From: Ophiura sarsii
Taxonomy: Eukaryota; Echinodermata; Ophiuroidea; Amphilepidida; Ophiuridae
Assembly: GCA_035610835.1 (NCBI GenBank)
Contig: CM069444.1
Span: 3,788,875 to 3,852,874 of the forward strand
Reading direction: 5' to 3'
Length of the DNA: 64,000 nucleotides
How positions within the stretch are numbered: the first letter of the stretch is position 1; every line of letters begins with the position of its first letter. The translations under genes and the position numbers were made by a program. The notes beneath the pieces are model-generated. The model had not been told where the DNA came from. It did no database searches and was given only the letters and a program-made list of their open reading frames with translations. Below, piece after piece: positions 1 through 64,000 of the stretch.

Positions 1-941
1 ACACCGCCACTGGAAGAAAAAAAAGATACATAATGCATTCTAGTGCTACAAATTGGCATCTAATGTCGATAAAGCTGCACATTTAAGCTATGCAAAATTG
101 AAATATTGTCGAATAATATATTCTAATTGTTTTTTTAATTTTATTTTTGGCACCACAACTAAAATCACAGATATCGTCAGAATACCGGTTGTGAGACAGA
201 AGCTGCCTATTGGCAACATTTGAAGATACATTTTGGCCAGTCAAACATTTCACAAAACTATAACATCCCAAAGTATTTAAGAACCTAAGGATTATGTGTA
301 TACCCCATCCCTGCACATGACTGATTAAGCCCTCTCCGATTAACGAAAATGCCTTAATGATAAGTCGAATTAAATTGTTGATACTTTGGTTACCGTCAGT
401 GTCCCAAATTTGTAAACCCAATCGTGATTAAATATTTTATATATCTCTTTTGTATATATTCTCTTGAATATTAGCTTTTAACACAGATATGCATGCATTG
501 CAAACAATACTACGATTAACTAACTATTATAAATATTCGTTGACTATTCTTTTTCATGTCGTTTACGCCTAATTGCGATATTCAAACTGCAGCCTGTGAC
601 GATACATTGCAGATCTAATAACACGTGGCAGGATATAACAAATTGCGACGTTATAGTGTGTCTACAAAATGTTACAGAGGCTGCAGTAACATATATACAC
701 CAAACATTAAAGTTAGCTTTCGATGTATCATTTATATGGTGATCAATCAATGGTGAATTATACATTTAAGTGTTTATCGCAAGAAGAGCGTTAGCCGTTC
801 AGTCGATCATAGTATCTTGGAAATCATTCAGAAACATGTGCACTGCGCCGTGTCATTTGTCTGTCTACAGTAGTAACAGCGCCCGTGTTCCCATGGTCCA
901 AGATTCAAAGACCGGTTCCAAGTCGTTTTCCGTTGAGCTGC
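1..941. other. 3' UTR and downstream flank
   Basis: Sequence after the stop codon of the mucin gene. Open frames here are short and match no recognised family. Apart from the possible poly(A) signals near 134-145 I see nothing definite. Confidence 0.4.
134..145 (-). promoter_or_regulatory. Candidate polyadenylation signals of the mucin gene
   Basis: On the minus strand AATAAA (140-145) overlaps the run that also contains ATTAAA (134-139). They lie about 800 bp downstream of the stop codon. No closer AATAAA was seen between 146 and 941. Assigning the 3' end here is a guess. Confidence 0.3.
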
Positions 942-63437
<62,496 letters not shown>

Positions 63438-64000
63438 CTGTTGACAAATGTGTATTTTCATAATGTGATAATGTAATGAAAATGGGTAGACACGGACATA
63501 GTAGAAAAAATGGGGACATGAACTCGCAAATATATACATCAATGGAAAAGCTACTATTATGCACCTTGGGATAATTATGAATGTCAAAATCCTTGATTAT
63601 TTAGCGTCCTTTTGATCTTTCAAATTAGCAAGGAAACTTTCCGTTTCTTATTCATCCGTGCCTTTTTTCTTTTTGAATACCAATGGTTGCATCCTAAAAA
63701 TCGTATCTCTTGAGGAATATAATCTCAGGCATTCAGGTAAGACTTTCTAATTAATAAATATATTATCAACTAGGACTTTCTCATTAATGAAATACTCCTT
63801 GGTGTCACGAGCCAAAATGATGTCAACAAATGGCATTATATTATCAGGCAGATGTGAAAAAATTTATCATTATAGTCTATTTCCCTACTACGAGACACAA
63901 GTGCTACCGCAAGCATATAACGGACATCAAATGCAGCGCCCACTAGCGACAAGCTGAACAATAGGAATCGAACCACAGCTAAACATCAATGGTCGCTTGC
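63438..64000. other. Intron running out of the window
   Basis: No convincing exon. The gene continues upstream because the exon at 63437 starts with a split codon. Confidence 0.45.

Overview
The window is animal DNA. It is AT-rich, gene-sparse per kilobase and full of small transposon remnants. One very large multi-exon gene on the minus strand runs from the right edge (its 5' end lies beyond 64000) down to a stop codon at 942-944. I could assemble 113 coding exons with GT-AG boundaries and compatible phases, about 8,400 residues in all. The product is a secreted mucin-like protein: Ser/Thr/Pro-rich (PTS) segments alternate with discoidin-like (F5/8 type C, FA58C) domains. The cysteine-rich C-terminus carries VWC-like and TIL-like modules, two further FA58C-like domains and a terminal cystine knot (CTCK). 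This combination recalls gel-forming mucins, SCO-spondin and the arthropod hemocytin/hemolectin family. No VWD or C8 domain is visible here, so orthology is not claimed. The host is probably a marine invertebrate, but the sequence alone does not fix the phylum.

Layout in transcript order (right to left). 63437-61313: one PTS exon and a diverged half-unit (exons C, D, E). 61149-25218: seventeen complete five-exon units, A-B-C-D-E, repeated every 2,038-2,048 bp apart from two insertion-bearing spacings. A, C, D and E are PTS exons of 64, 127, 27 and 59 codons; B is a 139-codon discoidin-like domain. Each unit adds 416 residues. Introns as well as exons are almost identical between units, which implies recent unequal crossing-over or gene conversion. 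24882-942: a unique C-terminal part of 24 exons.

The array contains two insertions, each present in a single unit or junction: a 674-bp retroelement fragment at 43562-44235 and a 684-bp TA-flanked element at 60249-60932. Introns of the unique part hold many other non-autonomous elements. They include four copies of one TA-flanked MITE family, several foldback or mariner-type elements, a hAT-like element, a MITE with a perfect 9-bp target duplication beside a splice site, and two LINE 3' remnants. A near-perfect 138-bp hairpin and a trinucleotide microsatellite filling most of one intron are also present.

The most notable observation is the exon-cassette array. Every cassette exon is phase 1-1, so whole units can be gained or lost without breaking the reading frame. 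The array would be translated into a rod of about 7,300 residues with seventeen predicted lectin-like domains separated by likely O-glycosylated spacers. No RNA genes, CRISPR arrays or bacterial-type operons were seen.
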